Below are positions 61,801-64,000 of a DNA stretch of 64,000 nucleotides, one piece after another (position 1 is the first letter of the stretch; the number at the start of each line of letters is the position of its first letter). Both the position numbers and the translations under genes were made by a program. The stretch covers positions 62,001 to 126,000 of the forward strand of contig JAODTK010000189.1 in NCBI GenBank assembly GCA_026419785.1. The letters are read 5' to 3'. This DNA comes from Sclerodactyla briareus. Taxonomy: Eukaryota; Echinodermata; Holothuroidea; Dendrochirotida; Sclerodactylidae. Below the pieces are notes generated by a model. The model had not been told where the DNA came from. It saw only the letters and a program-made list of their open reading frames with translations, and did not search any database.

Positions 61801-63515
61801 GTCCAAGCCTAATAATGAGCGGAAACTAATTCCATGGAATCAAGGGCCGAAGGATTACAAAACAATTTTATGCCATAGGTTTTTTTCTCCCAATGTCACT
61901 TTAAATATTTTTTGTTTGGTTTTGGTGCATCAATTTGGTGGCCAGTTTGGTTCATGTGCAATGCCACTTTTTACTGCGACAACTGTCATTAGCCACCTGT
62001 GAAGACTTTTGCAATGTAATATCTTATTTTTTATATACTCAGCAGGTATCAGTAGGTTCATGGGTAATCCTACTAACCAGGCAATGCTACCATGAACCAG
62101 CATCTGTGAGACTAATGTAATATCCCTGTATTATTATTATATAATCGATGACCAGTAGTACCATATGATGAGGGTCCTACAGTGCAAACGCTAACCAACA
62201 GGGTTCCCCCTCGGTCATGGAAAACCTGGAAAAGTCATGGAATTTCATCAATGAAAATCCAGGCCTAGAAAGATTTTGAAATTCAGTGAAAAGTTGTTGA
62301 GTCCATGAAAAAGTCAGGGGAATTTTTCATGAAGTGATGTTGTTCCTTTGCTCACGCTGTGGTTTGGTTGTTGCTTTGGCTCTGTTTTGGGTGTTCAATT
62401 TTGAGAATTCCTGGCGAGATGTCGTAGAGAAGGTCTTGGAAATTCTATATTTGGTCATGGAAAGTCCATGGAAAGTTGATTGCCCAGAATCGCAGAAACT
62501 CTGTACCAACCACTATGGCTCTGTCATGACCACAGCTGTGGGACTTAATGTAATATCCTTGATTAATATTACATTATCAGGTGCCAGTAGGTATGATGAG
62601 GGTTCCTACCAGTGCAATGCTACCAACCACTATGGCTCTGTCATCAGCACTCCCGTGAGACTGACATCACGGTCCTTATAACACATCGGTAAATTGATAG
62701 AGCATTGGCTTCTCATCTGGGCGATCGGGTTTTATTCCTGCCCTGGTCAAAGCTTGGGTATGACTCATCTGGGTATTCAGCATGTAGACTGGATCAGGAA
62801 AAGGTTATAATGGAGTATATTTATGTTGCCTTCTGTGTGAAAAACCCCCCACCTCTCCTTGAGGATCAGTGTGTGTAACTGTGTACATTAATCCTTTATC
62901 ACTTGAGCCCTTGGTAACCTGATCTCATAATGGGCTTGACTGAGAGCTTCATCACTAGCTTTCATGTGGCTGACAGTTAACAAGTTTATCAAATAAACAC
63001 AACAACTGCCCTGAAATTGGGCACGCTAATTAATCAGAATTCGTCTGTGGGGGTGGGAGTTCTAAGATTCAGGGATCCTGAGGTGGTGTACGTACCCCAG
63101 CTCATCCCGATAGCCTATGTTGAAGAATACCATTTTGGGCCATATATATGCAAAACGGTGCAATGCTTGTCATGACCCCACTAGTTAACTTGTTTATTTG
63201 GTTAGTTCTTCTTAAAGGGGTGAAGAGGGGGGGGGGGGGGATGTCAAATTCCTTCCCAATGTTTCAGTGAGGACTATAGCAGGTACTATGGAACAATTCC
63301 AGTCCCTGAAAAAAGAGAGCCTTCTATTTATTAGAACCTATTCTTAAGCCATTTTTCCTCCTACCAATTTCTTTGTCATCTATATGTTTTTTTCTTGCAG
63401 TGAGGTTGTATTTGTATCTGCTCCCAACTCTGTGGTGTAACCGTAATGAAGGGGAACCAGCTGTCTTCATGTGTATGTGAACCGGACACCCTCTCCCACC
63501 TTGGAGTGGCATAAG
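49834..63515 (+). CDS. immunoglobulin-superfamily gene, 5' part (runs off right edge)
   Basis: Span from the signal-peptide exon to the last Ig exon I can place. Exons seen: signal peptide (49834), an N-terminal Ig half-domain (59126), another Ig domain (61466), a DEGSYQC Ig end (62581) and an Ig start (63401). Entry phase 1 is used by the signal exon and the next two exons, as is usual for I-set Ig genes, and two introns fall after strand C (FRW..., LEWHK|). The product should be a secreted or membrane cell-surface protein; no transmembrane segment or fibronectin domain is in the window. I cannot name the family. Exons carry one-base frameshifts, and second halves of some domains are missing or unrecognised. 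Confidence 0.75.
50120..50510 (+). repeat. dispersed poly-G-associated repeat, copy 3
   Basis: Shares GAGGGTCATATGATGGGG with 37370 and GATGGCAATC..GATGCATAATGACACTCC, TTTTCACGTCCCTATGTGCG and CAGGATCTGG with 37950-38060. It lies in the first intron of the Ig gene just left of the DDE transposon. Confidence 0.65.
51770..52060 (+). repeat. tandem duplication inside the transposon 3' region
   Basis: Two copies (about 51770-51905 and 51912-52060) of ACTTCAATTCTGAAATGT..ACCCACAA..AATGTAGTATTTCTCAAG followed by GCAGACAT..ACGTGATTCT..AACTTCT. Lies between the transposase stop and the left terminus. Confidence 0.85.
52148..54153 (-). CDS. DDE transposase-like protein of the transposon (frameshifted)
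   Basis: About 650-residue protein, broken by frameshifts. N-terminus MGKSGAQRMKDMRKRK..DPHYKSKE.. is a very basic, helical region. Next PGLKDEITVW, then YYLTMYLRELFALFHQENPE followed by VAIGFSKFASLRP and a Cys/His-rich patch (CKCLIHENFR..CWKGTCADC). RNase H-like core: QVDxAMAYSCEYQNEVQSA (Asp codon 53084-53086), SDGPSSEFKNRY (Asp codon 52854-52856), FATSHGKGVVHGIGG. C-terminal small domain VGDWVLVKYDTMLYPGEVTK, then KIFYKPENIVKKIKPP. This architecture is one I know from many marine-invertebrate genomes; I cannot assign its superfamily with certainty. Three or more frameshifts and stops make it inactive as written. Confidence 0.85.
54237..54725 (+). repeat. dispersed repeat R1, copy 3, nested in the DDE transposon
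   Basis: Shares TTTTTCGGGACCA..TTCCCAT.ACC..CCAAGTTTGGTGTAAATC, then GGACGGCGGAGACGGCAG, GGCTACACCCCCAAAACCAT and CGGGGATATAA with copies at 17.4-18.0 and 30.6-31.3 kb. It lies between the transposase start (54153) and the right terminus (55782), so it inserted after the transposon or was captured by it. Confidence 0.75.
56020..56355 (+). repeat. ATCCAGGGGGTCAGCAT minisatellite
   Basis: About 14 variable copies of a 17-25-bp unit (ATATCCAGGGGGTCAGCAT and variants), most regular at 56240-56350. Intronic in the Ig gene. Confidence 0.92.
58936..59003 (+). repeat. long poly-G tract with interruptions
   Basis: About 68 bases almost entirely G, broken by single T or A. Could fold into G-quadruplexes and is a likely site of length error or collapse. 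Ends 122 bp before an Ig exon. Confidence 0.95.
59126..59273 (+). CDS. Ig exon, strands A-C of first Ig domain (frameshifted)
   Basis: Acceptor TTTCTTTCTTCAG, donor GAG|GTATTA. In phase 1 it reads LMLSTGSGALPSPFLAGTRT then VQFTCPS, giving the strand-B Cys. One base later the frame continues TTPPVTFRWSSSVPLRFQVE, giving the strand-C Trp. Cys and Trp spacing fits an Ig fold, but a one-base defect between them (about 59208-59220) puts them in different frames. A huge poly-G tract ends about 120 bp upstream. Confidence 0.7.
61466..61646 (+). CDS. Ig exon (frameshifted)
   Basis: Acceptor TTTTCTCTCTGCTAG, phase 1. Reads TIPPPRSFTAIHAPWRNATD then KTRTSFTCP (strand-B Cys). After the CCCCG run (61551-61555) it switches frame to VQGLPRPTTNLLKDG, a typical strand-C region though with Leu rather than Trp. 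A second switch gives LDKHTVNGTDIV. All three frames are used in one colinear Ig domain. Contains N-glycosylation motifs NAT and NGT. 3' edge uncertain. Confidence 0.7.
62038..62560 (+). repeat. decayed tandem copies of the DEGSYQC Ig exon
   Basis: Segments 62038-62120, 62145-62205 and 62495-62560 match parts of the exon at 62581-62679 and its 5' intron. Shared motifs: CAGTAGGT/CAGTAGTACCATATGATGAG, CCTAC.AGTGCAAACGCTA, ACCAACCACTATGGCTCTGT, and TGTGAGACTAATGTAATATC with its variant GTGGGACTTAATGTAATATC. The copies are broken and out of frame. Confidence 0.75.
62581..62679 (+). CDS. Ig exon, strands F-G
   Basis: Acceptor ACATTATCAG; the frame reads ASRYDEGSYQCNATNHYGSV and then ISTPVRLT. DEGSYQC is the classic strand-F motif with the second Ig Cys, and N-A-T is a glycosylation site; ISTPVRLT is strand G. 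The donor is not clear (GTAAAT at 62691 is possible and would require one indel). Tandem decayed copies of this exon lie just upstream (62038-62560). Confidence 0.85.
62683..62760 (+). repeat. tRNA-derived SINE head
   Basis: Reads CGGTAAATTGATAGAGCATT, then GGCTTCTCATCTGGGCGATC, then GGGTTTTATTCCTGCCC. The first part resembles the D arm/A box of a tRNA (GGTA..TAGAGCA), the last the B box (GGGTT..ATTCC). No closed acceptor stem, so a SINE head or tRNA relic rather than a gene. It abuts the Ig exon end. Confidence 0.6.
63401..63515 (+). CDS. Ig exon, strands A-C of next domain (frameshifted)
   Basis: Acceptor TTTTTTTCTTGCAG, donor AAG|GTACAG. Reads EVVFVSAPNSVV, then in another frame NEGEPAVFMC (strand-B Cys), then in a third VNRTPSPTLEWHK (strand-C Trp). 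The three pieces are colinear and fit one I-set domain; two single-base defects separate them (near 63436 and 63473). Confidence 0.78.
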
Positions 63516-64000
63516 GTACAGGATTTGCAGCTGGCCCAACACTTGGTTTTGTACGGCTTACTTTGTAATGATCATCTAGTTGTAAGCAGATCCTGCTGCA
63601 GAGGATTACTGCATAGATCATGCAGCCACTTTAGTGGTGGCAAGCAGAAGGACTTTGTCAGGATTACTGGGTCACAGTCGTCACAAGGGGTGTCTTGAAG
63701 ACATATAAGGAGGGGGTTCATCATGGGGAACTCATCTAATGTAGGCCTGGACCCAATCCTTCCTACTGCCCCCCCCCCCACTCCCCATTTCACACTCCTT
63801 GAGTATCCTTCAAGTATATATGAGGATAACCTGCCTCATCATGGTCCCTCTACCTATTGCAAGTTGTGGTGTTACAGGTACCAAGGCCGTAACACTTGGG
63901 TGGCAATAAAAAATGATTCCATGGAGTTAATAGGTTATTGCCACCTGGTGGCACGGCAGAATGATTCCATGCAGTGTTACCATTGATTGCCTACTCAGTG

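Overview
The window is animal nuclear DNA. It has split genes with GT-AG introns, long repeat-filled introns, minisatellites, several transposon families, and no operons, CRISPR arrays or bacterial-style gene packing. The gene content and repeat style (many poly-G tracts, tRNA-derived SINE heads, a DDE transposon of a type I know from marine invertebrates) suggest a marine invertebrate deuterostome such as an echinoderm, amphioxus or hemichordate. Species was not determined.

Left part (about 5.5-27.3 kb, minus strand): a nearly complete DIXDC1 (Ccd1) orthologue. I assembled it exon by exon by matching translated exons to the known order of the protein: calponin-homology (CH) domain, Ser/Pro linker, coiled coil, second linker, DIX domain. 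Thirteen exon pieces were placed, most with recognisable GT-AG sites. Several exons carry single-base frameshifts and three carry in-frame stops, although the splice sites and flanking codons are conserved. Introns hold a 59-bp minisatellite, an array derived from one of the gene's own exons, and dispersed repeats.

Middle (about 28-49.8 kb): no supported gene. The interval is a patchwork of dispersed repeats: a 1.04-kb DNA element with terminal inverted repeats, (AAGTC)n satellite, tRNA-like SINE fragments, duplicated 200-bp blocks, poly-G/poly-C tracts and a near-perfect palindrome.

Right part (49.8-64 kb, plus strand): the 5' part of an immunoglobulin-superfamily gene running off the right edge. 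It starts with a phase-1 signal-peptide exon (49834) and has at least four Ig-like exon pieces, again with one-base frameshifts. Its first intron holds a complete, oppositely oriented 5-kb DDE transposon (50804-55782) with terminal inverted repeats and a 4-bp TTGA target duplication.

DIXDC1 and the Ig gene point away from each other across about 22 kb of repeat-rich DNA. Coding sequence in three unrelated loci (DIXDC1, the Ig gene, the transposon) shows the same kind of single-base damage. This points to an unpolished draft assembly more than to decay of all three, but the in-frame stops in DIXDC1 leave pseudogenization open.
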